From: Quillaja saponaria
Taxonomy: Eukaryota > Streptophyta > Magnoliopsida > Fabales > Quillajaceae
Direction of reading: 5' to 3'
NCBI GenBank assembly: GCA_029379385.1
Contig: CM055611.1
Span: forward strand, 2,294,001 to 2,358,000
Length of the DNA stretch: 64,000 nucleotides
Below the pieces are notes generated by a model. The model ran no database searches. It had not been told where the DNA came from and saw only the letters and a list, made by a program, of their open reading frames with translations. This document shows positions 11,801-24,800 of the stretch, one piece after another; within the stretch, counting starts at the first letter, position 1; each line of letters starts with the position of its first letter. Position numbers and translations under genes: made by a program.

Positions 11801-14800
11801 AGAGACCTTCATAACATTGAGTAAGACCACACCATATGATACCAATACCATACATTGAAATCATATGGGTATTAAATAATAAAGGAAGAAAAATCAAATC
11901 CATAAGTAATAATTTCAAGGAAATAAAAGAACCTTGCATATTCCACAAATGTAAGTAATTTTAGTAAAGTACTTTGTCTTTCAACAAAGAAGAATATTCT
12001 GAACAATAATAGATGACAATCGAAAATAAAAAATGCAGTATATATATGAAACCATAGAAAATCACATAAACCAATATTTGAAGCAAGGAAGATTCGTGCT
12101 CACCTGAATGAAGTGAACAAGCTCCACTTCAAACTGAACTTCTTCATAACCGTCTATCACAGGCATCAAAGGAGACTGAGTTAAGTACTGACTACTAACA
12201 TATATCACCGCCTTCTCTCCCCGTGGCATCGTTCCAATTCCCATTTCAAGACCTTTAGGTACCTGATTCATACAGCAGTAGACATCAGTACAAGATGGCC
12301 CTATCTTCTAAAGCTGTAACCAACGTCTACTAGATACATTCTTTTCTGGTCAACTACATAAGTTTTGAAATCCCCGAGACTTTTAAGCTCAATATGTTAG
12401 TTAGTACATTAGAGATTAGTAAATAAAAGATAGGTCAAAATAACATCAAACTGATACTGAAAGTTGCCACATGCTTGGAGGCCAAAATAACACGTTAATA
12501 CTTAAAGATACCACAGAATGCCAAACAATTAACAAAAGAAATAACTGATCAGAAGTGATTTTCTTAACCTCTGATTTTCCAAAAGTAAAGAAATACGGTT
12601 CTCCAACTGTATGTGAAATAATAGATTTCCCACAGCCTGTCTTTGCCGTAAACCCTTGAAAGAAACACAGATTACTCTCATCAAAACTTCTGACATTTGT
12701 TGTGCATCCCAACATGAAAACAGGAAACAAAGAGATAGATTGAACAAGAACAAGTCATACCAAACCTTCACTTCATAAGGTTCTCTTGGACATTCCCAAC
12801 CCTGCCCATCATGTATTACCTGCTCATGTAAATGGTAATTAATGATGAAACAGATTTCGAATATCAAACAAAAAACTACAGAAATACTTCACTGCATGTT
12901 TTGCATCACCAGCTTATTTGAGAAAAACTTTATTCCATAAACTTCATGCCTTAACCAGAGTATTGCAAAAGCTTTTACACTACCTTTTTATCTTCCCTTC
13001 CAAGAGTGGGTTGCAACTCGCACTTTTTCATTTTCTTCCTTTGTACATAGCACCAGTTTCCAACTAAATTCTCAAGTCTCCATCAATATTCTTAATTTGT
13101 AACTCTGTGTGTGTGTGCATAATATGGGAGATTGATTGAATAAGTTAACAGTTTCTTTTGTCCAATTACTTTCCTTTCCTATCCTTTCATGAAGGCATTT
13201 CTAGTTTCGCATTATAACCATCCAAAACCATAGAACGATGCACCAAATAAAATTACATATAATGATATAATACAGAAAACTTCTCTAGTTACTGATACCA
13301 CATACCTTCTTTATAACTCCCATATCTTCACTAATAACCTGAAATTACATAACAAACAATATATGGAAAAGATTAGAAAAAACATAGATGTCAAATGCAA
13401 CTAACAAGTACCCAGGAAAATATGTTCTTTTAAAAGATACTTTAGAAAACATGATATGAGGTATCGATCAGAAATTGGCATTGCAAGTAAGACCCCACTT
13501 CGAGAACCTAGTTAAGCATATTTACACCAAGGACCTTTTTATTTCTTAAAGTTTTGTTCCTTTCAAGAGGTGATTCAAGAATCAACTAGCTGACACAAGA
13601 AGATTGATTATTATCATAACAACGAGATCATTTTATGCATACATTTAAGGAATCCCAGTTGAGATATATTCTATTTTACTATTAGGTTTTCTTTTCTATT
13701 TTAAGGTTTTTGCTTAATTACTAAGGTAGCATCAATTTGGTCTCTGACTAGATAAAGGCCTGATTGCAATTGAAACTTGGTCTAAACTTAAAATTCACAA
13801 CTAAATATGAATTTCAATTTTTTCTTTTATTCCTCTCTCTCTACTTCCTCTCCTCTCATTCTACGACAACATTTTCCTTGTCTTCCTAAATCCCTCCTAT
13901 TCATGCATCACCTGGTGCAATAGTCTGCAACCATATGAAATTTCAAGATGTTAAACAAGTTCCAATAAACAGTCTAGCATATCTCATTAGCTATAAGAAT
14001 CCCACACTTATATGCCAGATCACTGTGCACTGGGAGTAAAACTGTAAAACCAAGATTACTAAATATTAGAAATTCAGAAAAAGATACACAACACAGAAGT
14101 TCACATTCTTGCCTTAGCCTTGGAAAAGTCTATCATCTCAATTTCAAAATGAAGTTCATCCTCCTTAGGAAAGTCATCAGGAGTGGAGAGAGGACAATCA
14201 TCTTCACCATAATGCAACTGAGGTTTCATTTTGAACTGGAACAATAAATAATAAAATTGAGTAAAACATGAAAAGATACAATCAAACAGATAAACAACGC
14301 AATGTACTGGTAATTCTTCCCTTGGAATTTGTTACAAATTTTGCTCATACATATTGATCCCTGAAGTGGAAAGAGAGGTACTACCATAGAAGTAATCCAA
14401 AGGAAAAAAAGGAAAGAAAGGAAGAACTCTGACCAATTAAAGAAAATACCAAAGTACATTTCACTGACATAACCAACACAAGCTGAAGGCTATTTTTCCC
14501 CTTCTTTCACACGCCCTTCTGAAAAAAGTGTTATTGTCCTCATAGGGTTGTCGTCTTATGCATTAGTGTATGGTCTGAAGCTCAAGAAACCATAATTCCG
14601 ACTTAAAGATATTAAGGCTTAACAGTAAGTTTTGATGTCTCAAACTTTCACACCCAAGCAGAAAAGCAGAGCATGGGAAACACGCACAAAAATTAAGAAA
14701 TGAACAGTAATTTACCATTGCCACTTCACCCTTCAACATTGTTGGAATTCCTTCTAGCAAGCCTAATATCATCTTGCTTTTCCCCAGAACATTTCTTATT

Positions 14801-16102
14801 GGGGTGCCCTTGCCTGTTCATGTAACATAAAAGATAATTCAACCCAACAACTATATTAGATGGCAGCCTAGCATTCAAATTATTTTGATTAGAGAAAGAA
14901 AAAAATAGTAAACATGAAAAAAGAAACATGAGTGCATACACAAGATTTAAGTAGTACGGCTATGCCTATACCCATGGAGACATACCTCCTCACTATGAAG
15001 AAAATTAGTACAAGAAAAATATTCCTTGAGTTTAATCCCCACAGCCAGACCTAATTCCCTTGTACACCCACACTATCAACTCTTGCAGCCCATTTGTCTC
15101 TCTGTAACTAAACCTAGAAAGATTTGCTGTATACTGTCTTAGCTATTTCTTCATACTTTCTGTTGTAAGAGAGACACAAGGCTAAGCAAATTCCACACTA
15201 TTCACATGTAGCCTTTAATTTCCAAGTTAGCATGTGCCTCCCTAGAGTCAAGCACAAAGGTGGCTAAGCAGACTTCTCAAGAAGCCACCAAAGAATGCAA
15301 CAACGCTATGTCCTCCCTAACAGTAGACCCAAATGCAAGTCTATTTCAAACAAAGAAATCAGATTCCAAGTTTCACACCCTCTTTCAATGATCATTTTCT
15401 ACTCTTAAAAGCAACAAGAATTCAAGACCTCATCTAAATGAAATTAATTGATTAAATAAGCAACAACAAAGTAAAGGATGCAGTAGCAAAGATATAAGAA
15501 AGTTAAACTAAAATGCTTTTCTCTATCCAAAATGCTCTGACAAGGTTTAAATCACCTCACCTCCATATTCCGTTCTGGTAGATTGAACAACAACTCCATC
15601 CAAAGTTCGAATAGTACAATGATATATGACCTGGGAAACATAGAGCATAAAATATAATGCACTTGGTTTTTTAGCCATATCAACCGGCCCCGGAAGTACA
15701 ATAGCCTCACTTCAATCTCAATTGGAGGAATGCTTAAGACATTGCCAACGGACATAGTAGAATACATCTCAATACTGTTACATTTGGAGTAATTCAAAAT
15801 ACAATCATAGACAGCTACACAGAAAATATAGGTATTACCTGGTCACCGTCGGTAGGTCTTAATTCACCCCCTCCAGGCCTCATTAAAGCTTTCTTCAAAG
15901 TTCCAGGAACTATTTTCATCTTCCTATATACCCCCCCCAATTTAACAAATTAATAGAAAATTAGCATAAAATCTTCCCTTTCAATTCAGTCATAGAGGAA
16001 AAAATCACGCAGAGGATAAGGAAACTACCTTTTCTCTTCATCAGAGGGTTCTTTCTTCTTTTCTGGTACATATTCTTGCTCGGCATTTTCATCTACGGCC
16101 AT
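5811..16102 (-). CDS. PAS1: PASTICCINO1: FKBP-type immunophilin with TPR domain, about 616 aa, 20 coding exons
   Basis: Exons, in coding order: 16102-16029, 15923-15839, 15630-15561, 14813-14716, 14235-14113, 13338-13306, 12819-12766, 12640-12569, 12262-12104, 11260-11203, 10959-10811, 10594-10497, 10363-10294, 9633-9574, 8611-8555, 7292-7224, 7126-7049, 6421-6320, 6243-6172, 6080-5811. The spliced reading starts MAVDENAEQEYVPEKKK. It gives three FKBP-like domains (exons 2-5, 6-9 and 10-13; GLLEGIPTM, PKGLEMGIGTM and PEGFEMCVRLM mark them), a TPR region (exons 14-18, GNRLFKEGKF to NPAHVKGLYRRGMAYM), then an acidic stretch and the tail LFWPTGRRLFSGLGLQRCTIL-stop. The order matches Arabidopsis PAS1, an ER protein that scaffolds the very-long-chain fatty acid elongase complex and restrains cell proliferation. 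Phases agree at all junctions. Exon 5 appears to end in a GC donor, and the exon 7/8 junction as modelled drops about six conserved residues. Confidence 0.93.
7690..8398 (+). mobile_element. LINE (L1-type) 3'-end remnant inside a PAS1 intron
   Basis: The plus strand reads, with frame breaks, FIWKAKVKAFVWTTVLNRIN, then LQMRRPSKGLSP and CVMCLWKCES. This is the zinc-binding zf-RVT region that follows reverse transcriptase in plant LINEs. It ends with the common L1 3' signature (TTAATGAAATCTC, TCTATCAAAAAATAAAA) and an A-rich tail at about 8378-8398. It lies antisense to PAS1 in the intron between the exons at 8555 and 7292, which is the second longest intron of the gene. The 5' boundary is uncertain and I found no convincing target duplication. 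Confidence 0.7.
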
Positions 16103-16620
16103 AGCTTGTTAACGTCACCAGGAAACTGAGGGATACTCCAAAATTATCCAGCCCTTGGCTACAACAGCAAGAGATGATATCCAAAGAATCACCTGATCGT
16201 TGAATTGCTCAGTAGTAAATATTTTCCAAAACAGCACAAAATTCTAATGGTTATGCTCAGAAATTCAGGTCTAAAAGGAATTGAGCTACAGAGAAAACAA
16301 TCAAAGGCATTAATGTTACTTTTCGTGGTATTGATCGACAGTTTAACACGCAAATGAAGCAAACTTCAAAACTAGTTGCTTAGTAGGTGAACGAAACAAA
16401 TTTTCTTTTACTTTTCCATATTTTCAGACCTACCAAACATAATAAATTACCTAGAATTTTGAGGCTGATGATGATGAAGACGAAGGGCGACTGGTTGGAG
16501 CGAAGTCGCTGACTTTCTAAGACCAGTATCTCACCGCGGCGGCAATATCAAAGTCGTTCCCTTTCTGTACCGTTGGATTGTTAGGCGCATCGATTATAAG
16601 CTAGTCGATCGCGCATGTGA
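16103..16620 (-). promoter_or_regulatory. PAS1 5' UTR with likely leader intron, and promoter
   Basis: Upstream of the ATG, a plausible leader intron spans about 16159-16450 on the minus strand. Its donor is GTAATT after AATTCTAG (boundary 16450/16451) and its acceptor is TTGTAG at 16159-16164. The first, non-coding exon would begin in the GC-richer stretch around 16500-16560. I see no clear TATA box. The intron is an inference from splice signals only. Confidence 0.45.
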
Positions 16621-19366
16621 TTATAAAAAAGCTTAGGGCGGGCTCTATTTTGCCATTAGATCCAATTACACTAATTATTAGAAATTTCATCCAATGGCCC
16701 AAAAGGAAAGTTAAAAACATCAAATCAGTAACTGATCATTTTGGGTCAGTATAACAGGGCCCAATTTGGAGCCATATAAGCGTAAAAGAGAAATCACCCG
16801 TGCTATTGGGTTGGCATAATCTAATTGTTCCTTTTTTTTAACCCAAAAAAAAAAAAAAAAAGACCTACCCACAAATGAAAATATTTGAAGATCAAAAGGT
16901 GTTGGTTTGTTCATATTGATAAAGTTAGTTGAATGAATTGAGATCGAATTGTCCGAATAAGAAATTTATGGGAATTGAAAGAATTACTTCTTATTATATA
17001 CTTCATAAGTCTAACAGGTCTCTACGAACTAAGATGTAATACACAAGCCAACTATGTATTATCTTCATCTTGGTCCTTCTCTATTGCTTTTACTATGGCA
17101 TATCCCCAATCCATTAAGGCCACTTCCTCATCAACATACCTTCTTCCTTGTAAGTAGATAGTCAAAATCAAAATGTTCCTTTCCATAAGCAGAGTGGAGT
17201 GTATCTATCTGTCTAGCAAATTACACAAATACCATGTGCATACAGTTGAGTTAGGCATTGCTTTTGACCTTTGCTCCTTGTAGTAATTATTGAAGCACAT
17301 GAGGTACTAATCTTAGCATAGATTTAGGAGATTATTTGAAGGGAAAAAAAAAAAGAAAAAAGTAATGTTAGCATAGAAAAACTAAAAAGTTAAAGGCACT
17401 AAATTTTACTTTAAATTGTTTTGTAATTCACGTTATCATATCCACAATATTTATACTTATTGAGCAATTCATATGTGAGAGTGGTGTGGAATATATAGAA
17501 TGCATTAACTCAATCACCGCTCAAACTGTAGATTTTCAATTAGCAGCCAAAGACCAGTTAGAAAAGAGCAGGTGTTACAAGTCAAATCAATGAACATGGT
17601 TATAAATACTCCAACCTTCAAGTAAGAAAAATATGATATAAATTCAATTACTTTGAAATCAATCAGAACTGTTTTTATTGTTATTTCTGAAATCTTACTA
17701 ACTTAATATTCGAACTAGCTTAAGGAGATCACCACTAGATCCAACTTAGGAAAAAAAAAAAACCCTACCCTATATTTGAGACTTAGAGCTCAAACAATTG
17801 TTGCGTCAACAAATCCAATCGCTAGTACTAATTACCATGTATATGTTTACTTTTAATTGATACACTAGTTGCACCTTCGATTGAACATGCAACTTGGTTG
17901 ATTCGGTTCCATAAATATATATATTAAAGTAAAGGTCATCATCTTATTGTTCATGTTTTATACAAACTTTAAATGATAAAATAAACAACCAACAAAACAA
18001 AAAAACCAAACCCAAAAAATGATTCCAGCAGCTGCTTTATTTCCAAAGGTAGAAGAAAAGTGTGGGGGGAAGAAGAAGAAAACTAAGCAGAGAAATCGGC
18101 GGCAAGAATAAAGGGCACCACAAACAAACAAAGCGTGGCGTGGTGCCTTGGTGGTGGCGTTTATACGAGCAAAATGGCGTGTGAACAAGTCAATTGGTCA
18201 AACATACACACACATCTTCCAACATGCTTTAGGATACGGTACTACACGTTTTCCCACTACTAATGACACACCATCCCAAGCTGTCATTCCCATTCACTAA
18301 CACGCACACCACGCGCTATGGTCTTAATTTTGTTCCTCAATTTATGAAGAAAAATTATTTTTTTATATTTTTATGAACTTGGTATATTTTAGTAAATAAT
18401 ATAATATTTCACCGTAGAGACGAGTTCCAAGAGAAATCTTTGCCATTAATTAAAGCGGAAGCAAGAGATCTGAAAACGACATCTAAGAATACAAAGTACT
18501 GTTTATTGCACGACATGGGTAAAAGTCCCCTCACCTTTATTTTCATTTTGTACTGGGTACTTCGACTGTCAGACGGTCACAACCTTCTTTTTCTTCGCTT
18601 GTAGAAATCAGATTTGATTAAACAATTTATCTGGCATAAGAAAATATTCAAACATATAATCAAGCGACAACCACCTAGAGAAAAGTAAAACTTACTTTTC
18701 ATACTACTAATGGGTACTTGCAACTTATTGGTTAAAGATGGACCAAGTGAACCATTCGATAACAATTAATTGCTTCCTTTATTTTAAAACAAAACCGCAG
18801 GCTCAAGAATATTTGCATAAACAAACCTAACATTTCAAATTTTATTAGTAGAGAAGGCAATATGTGGTGGACATGGTCTTAATAAAATTACCTACAGACA
18901 CAGTACTACAATTACCACACCATAATAGAACCTATATTATATTATATTATATTATATATAAAGCAGTCTGCAATAGCAAAAGGAAACAAGTTATTACCCA
19001 AATGACAAAACAAAATAATAAAAAAAGAACATTCCACCACTATGTAGTCCCCAACAAGCCCATCAAAAGCTGCTTCTACTGCTGAGCTGATAATACTGCT
19101 TCATCTTCTGCTTGCCGACTAAAACATTCATTTTATTTCATCTAAGCTAATCCAAAAAACATTTCATTCTTTTTTCTTTCTTAATCCATCATTGGCATCC
19201 CTTTAACGTATCTTCCTCCCCTAATTTCACTAACACTGCTATTTATGTAGAATACTTGGCTTCCATAACTTTTTCAGCTCCCTGACCTTCAAAAGCTTTA
19301 TCTTTCCTATAAACCCTCTACAAAAACTAAAGGGCAATTATTATGAAACCCAGATATTAAGGAGGA
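16621..19366. other. Intergenic region between PAS1 and the 19.4-21.2 kb gene
   Basis: No supported gene. Poly(A) and poly(T) runs lie at about 16847-16861, 17344-17362 and 17750-17761, with a TTATA-type run at 18940-18958. The right end is the 3' flank of the next minus-strand gene. Confidence 0.45.
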
Positions 19367-21185
19367 TCAATAAGTCCACTCCTGTGGAAGCTGGATCTCA
19401 TGGCTCACCGATGGCTGTGGCCTAAGGTTGCGCCTGTGTTGGGCAAGGAGATTACTATTCCTAAGCATTAGCAGAGCAGCATCTACAAAACAAATACATT
19501 TTCAATTAATAAACCACTTGATTAAAACTTGATGTACTCAAATATGCTGCTTCACAGAAATTAGTTTAAACAAGAGGGTAAAAGATTTACCATTGTCCAA
19601 ATTGAAAGTTTCATCAACACGAGGATGATATTGAGGCTGAGGTTCCATCATGTCCTCCAGCTTTAGGTTGAGAGCCTGAGCAACTCTGGCTGGAACTAAA
19701 ACAGTTGAGCAAGCTGTGACAGAAAATTCGAACAAAATATTACAACAAGCCTGTTAAATATAATGAATGCACCAAATGTCTCGAAAGATAGTTTCACGGG
19801 AAAATATAAATACAAAGTAAACAAGTTCATAAATGTCACACCAAACTTGCATCCAGCATTTATAACGAGCACACACTGTAAAGCAATTAAGAAACTGTAT
19901 GGGTAAAAAATGAAGTGACGACCAGCTCAATTCAAAGTTTTAAACTAACCCATCTTAATTTTTGAAGAAACGAATTTAATCAACTATTACTTCAGTGACT
20001 AACAAGAAGTGAGAGTTGACCTGATTTTTTACGAGATTCAGCAGGACGATCAACTCGACGAGGCAAGAATACACCAGTTCCAGCAGATTCCCTTTTACCA
20101 ACAGGATTTCCAAGAAAGACAGCTCTCATTCCAGAACCCAATTGCTGATTCTGCTGCTGAGCCTGTTGCAGAGGTGGCCATGCAGATGACGACAAACCAC
20201 GAGTATTTCGACCTCCAAACAAATCAATATTCCTCCCCCTGTTTGGGATCATTTGGCTATTTTGGAGCTGTTGGGGACGAACAGTTGGCTTCGTCTGTCC
20301 ACCCCAAACAGAGCTCTGTTGCTTCGCGAATTGTTGTTGTCTCAGTTGCTGAAACTGATACAGAACCCCAAAAATAAACATTTTAGTGACTATGATTAAG
20401 TGTAAGGATGTTATTTAAAACTCCCACCCAATTGTCTAATAATACTGTGTGTGAGCTTACTTGAGCCAGTTGCAACTGCTGATGAGAAAGAGATTGATGG
20501 GGGTAAAACCCAACGTCAGGATTGGAGTTCTTCACAGGCATAGTCACTGAAGTGGGTTTCCTTGGTTGACCCAAGAGACCTCTATTCCGGTTGAAACCAT
20601 AGGCGTCCTCACTCAACCTCATCCTTTCAACTTCCCCTGCAGCTGCACGCAGCAGATCCCATGTTGTCCGAGAAGAACCGACCTGGCAAACACTGTTGGG
20701 GCTTCCATGGCTCGAACCTTGCTTGCAACCGCACCCATTTCCAAAAGCACATAGTGTCGATTGTGGTGAACCAGACAAAAACATGACCTGCAAATAAGAA
20801 ATCCAAGAAGCCCAAGTGAGAAATAGATCAAATGACGCACTACATACACAAATAAGCAACATAAAAAAAATAATGCCCGTACCTTTGATTTTTCAGGACC
20901 AAAACCATGGTCGGCGTGCTTGAAATCCATCTCAAGAGTTGAACGAGCCATAAGCCGAGTTAACTCAGCGATGTGTTCCTCCTCGTCACTCTCTGTTTCG
21001 CTGGAACTCACCAAAGATTCAACCGGAGAACTGAGATCTGAATGAACTCCAAAAGACCCAAACTCATATGGGAACTCAGAAGGAAACAGAGCCTTCGGAC
21101 CATCATTATTCATGGGTACCTCATCGTTGTCAGAAAGAAACTTCGGGGGTAGCCAGAACTCGCCATCATCCAAATTATCAGCCAT
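19367..21185 (-). CDS. Plant-specific protein of unknown function, 400 aa, five exons
   Basis: Exons, in coding order: 21185-20883, 20787-20461, 20354-20021, 19713-19591, 19482-19367. All phases agree and the total is 1203 bases. The start MADNLDDGEFWLPPKFL is a strongly conserved opening that I associate with a small plant family around Arabidopsis At3g54000/At5g59050 (annotated as TIP41-like or uncharacterised); this is from memory and unsure. Residues 60-100 are acidic and Ser-rich, followed by TRLMARSTLEMDF. The middle has WDLLRAAAGEVERMRL, then Gln-rich stretches (HQQLQLAQ, FQQLRQQQFAKQQ). Exon 3 contains an AWPPLQQAQQQNQQ segment and GMRAVFLG; exon 4 has LPARVAQALNL-type sequence (here VPARVAQALNLKLEDMM). 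The end is QLPQEWTY. No membrane segment, signal peptide or known catalytic motif is visible. A nuclear or scaffold role is possible but not shown. Confidence 0.85.
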
Positions 21186-21830
21186 CAGTAAAACCTAGAA
21201 ATTACAAAAAGCCAGAGACTGGGGGAATTCGAAGGATCAGAAAGACAGTGAACGGGGTACGCTGCGTGCTTAAGATTTTAATAATAACAACCCTGTATTG
21301 GATTTGCTGGATATGCAGAGTTCAGGAGGACCCAGCCAAACCGAAAAGCAAAAGAGAAAGAGAAAGAAATAAAACTACCAAGGGAGAGAATTGAAGAGGA
21401 TCTGAAGGGCTCCTATCACAACCTCAAACCCCTTTTTATCAGAGACCCAAACAGTGAAGCAATTTTCTTCAATTTTTTTATTGAAAGCGAGAGAGACAGA
21501 TGTGTGGAGAGACACAGAGAGAAGCCATATTTGTAGAGACATGGAGAGAGAAAGATAGCAATTATGGAATGTAGTAATTGTTCACGCGCTTATATGAGTA
21601 CTCGCCGGTTAGGGTTTTCACCCACAAAGAGAGAGGGGTTGCGGCCAGTTGGGGAATGGAGTGGACTAGTGGGCGACTTACTTGGAACCGTGTGATCTGA
21701 GCGTGTGATTTTTGAATTTTGAATTTTCTTTTTATCTTTGGAAATGAAAAAGAGGGAGGTGTGGTCACTTTCTAGGCTGTGAAGCTGGAATTCCACTATT
21801 TTTTACACAACGTGAGGGAGGCAGTGCTTT
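21186..21830 (-). promoter_or_regulatory. 5' leader and promoter of the unknown-function gene
   Basis: About 350 bases upstream of the ATG are purine-rich with many GAGAGA repeats (21485-21555), common in plant leaders and core promoters. No clear TATA box is seen. Antisense open frames across this stretch have no family resemblance. Confidence 0.35.
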
Positions 21831-24800
21831 CACTCCTCTCTCGTTTGCTTAGCGGTTGAAGGATTTGATAGCAATAGGACCCACAAACACAATAAAAATA
21901 TGAAAAAAATTTATAATTATTTTAAATTAATGGTTTAAGTTTAAGGCTAAGAAAAATAATTACAGCATGGCAAAGGAACATGCTTTATCCACTTGTCCTT
22001 CTACACATTCCATTTGGCATAACGGCCCACTATCCTTTGCATGTAAGTTACCATTTTTTTCTTTTTCTTTCTTTTGGCTTGAAATTGTTTGAACTTATTT
22101 TCCCTTTACTTTGTATTTGTATGACATTTTTGTACTCTTATCTTTTTCTTTTTTAATTGGAAATATTCATTACTTTTATTAAATTAATAACTATTATAAT
22201 TTAGGTTTCAAATTTTTGTACTCCTCCTTCATAAGTGTATTTTTTTGTAAAAACTTGAAAAAAGGTCATTATGATCTTCTTGAAAAGGATCTGAATCCCT
22301 CTTCTTATCACCTATATTTCAAAATGAGTCATTTGACTTGCACCATTGATTCTTTTTTTTTTTATATATATTAACTCAATATCCTTCATTAATTAGGAAA
22401 TTAAAAAAGACACATTTTTGCCTTCACCCTTTCAAAATTCTCAATTTGCACATTTCACCATGCTTTGAAGCCATAGTAAAAGGGAAAATGGTTTCATTTT
22501 TATTATTTTAAATTGTCTAATCAAAGAACAATTAAGTGGGTTAAAAGCCTGAAATTTGATTTAGAATATCAAAATTTGAAAATTTCGAGAAAAGAAAGAG
22601 GGAAAAAGACTTTTCACATGATTGATTTATTATGTATATTATTAGTTAAATAATCATTATGTTGTTTTACGGGTAAAGGAAGAAGTTTACTCAATGATTT
22701 TTAACACTAAAAATGCTTAATGAGTGATTACTTGCAATTAGGAAAATATAGAAAAAGAAGTAAAAAAAATGAGAAAATCAATTATGTGATTTTAGAGCAT
22801 TAGCCAGTACAATTTGAATAATCAGTTTTTGGGATTTGTGATTTCCAGAAAATAAAAATAAATAACCAATTTTCAGAATTTGTGATTTTTAAAATAAAAT
22901 AAATTGTCTCTAGATAAAGATAACAACAAATATTATTACATATACAAATATAATATTTTTTTTTCTTGCTAGAATATTGGAAATCCTATGTTATTTTCCA
23001 ATTTTAGTGTATTCCTTGTAAATGTCGTATATTATTTCATTATTAAATATTTGAATAATTGAAAAATGAAATTATAAAAGAGAGATGGAATAGAATCCTA
23101 ATAACTATTAATCCGTTTAAATTGACGGCGTAGGTCAGCTAATACAATAGTTTGGGCGTGTCGTTTCAACTTGTCAAACTGCCGGCATTGGACGGCATTC
23201 CTTTCCTCCCTCTCTATAAACTGTGAAGTCTGAACCCAACACAGGCAATATGTTTTCCCATGTGTAAAACCAAATATTAATTAATTTTCTTTATTTCCCT
23301 CACAAATATAATTTTGATATTTGAAACCTTGGCGCCGAAAGAGGGAGTGAGTGAAACGTCGTTTTCAGACATCTTGACTTGACAATTTGATTTGTCGTTT
23401 TCCCTTTATTTTTTCTATTTTTGAGAAACAAAATAAGATCCAACTATTTAGCTGCACAAAACCACATAGGATAAGAAATCGTAGTAGTGGCCAAAAGGCC
23501 AAGTCCTCTGGCCGTCCGTGCTCGTTTCAAACATCTCGTACATCCTACTGCTCATTTTTCTTTTGGCTATAATTATTGTTTTTGTTTTCCCAGAATCATT
23601 TTATTTTTTTTAATTATTATTAAGATAAAAACAAAATAAAGAATTTTGATTACATATGTAACCCACTTATGATTTTTAATATATATGATATTTTATGTCC
23701 GCCATAATCTCACACTCACAGCTACACAAGTCGGAATTAAAGAGGGCATGTATGCACGAATACATACTATGATAATAATAATAATAATTAAAAATAACGT
23801 GGTGTGTACCAACTGTCTGTCGTGCTAATATGTTAGGATAATAATTATTTTATTGTTTAGGAAAGCTAATTATCCATTAAGCTTGTATTATTCATTCTTC
23901 TTTTGGACGTCTTGATTGGTTTATAGGCGATATACTTTGCAGACGGTCCAACTTCTTGGGTTTTGTGCTTGTATTGCGTTCAAACCCTATTGAAAACTTT
24001 ATAATTTATACATGGACAAAAAACCTAAAATGTATTAGTGGACAATATAATGATTATAATCAATGAATTTAATTTTTCTTTTTCTTTTATTAAATTCTTA
24101 ACTAATAACATTAATGTATACTTAGTTGAAAGAATTATTAATTAATTATAATTATTCCGTATAATTTTTTTTAGAATGTTCACAAATTTTGTAAATATAA
24201 TTTAATTTAATTTATAATTTAATCACATATATTACGACTTAAATCACCTCTTTATCTTTTTAGGTAAAGAGCAGTTGATTTCCTTTTGTACGGACACACA
24301 ATTTCCTTTATTCCTTTTGGGCTCGTCTACAGTCTTTGTCTTTCTTACGAACAAAAAATACAAAAGAGAAAATGAAATATGGGTTTAGCATGTGGTTGGT
24401 CCAATTAAACCTGACCCGGTAACATGGAGTCACGTACCCGCCACTATGGTGGGCCCTAATCCGCTACAAAAGATATAAGAATGTTAGACAAGCCGACCAA
24501 GTGGATCAATGAATGTCTTCGTGATCGCCACCTGGCAACAGACCAGTACACATCTTTAACCATGTTACTCCGCTGACTACCTTTATCCATTCTCCAACTC
24601 GCCTTAGCAACGCGTGGATCGCGACATGGCCGTCTTAACACTACATGTGTAAACAGATTCTAAAGTTGGAATGCCTCACTTAGAAAACATGATGATATAA
24701 ATTAATTCATATATATAAGTAGTTTTTTTTTTTTTTTTTAAAGTATTAACAACGAGAAAGTTTAACAGTTAAACAATATTCAAACAATATTTTATGAATA

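Noticed and set aside
20009..20377. 122-codon plus-strand open frame
   Set aside because: Antisense to the Gln-rich exon 3 of the 19.4-21.2 kb gene; a shadow of CAG/CTG-type codons.
24410..24650. GC-richer island with a 61-codon minus-strand frame
   Set aside because: No recognisable protein, splice context or RNA fold; kept only as a remark.
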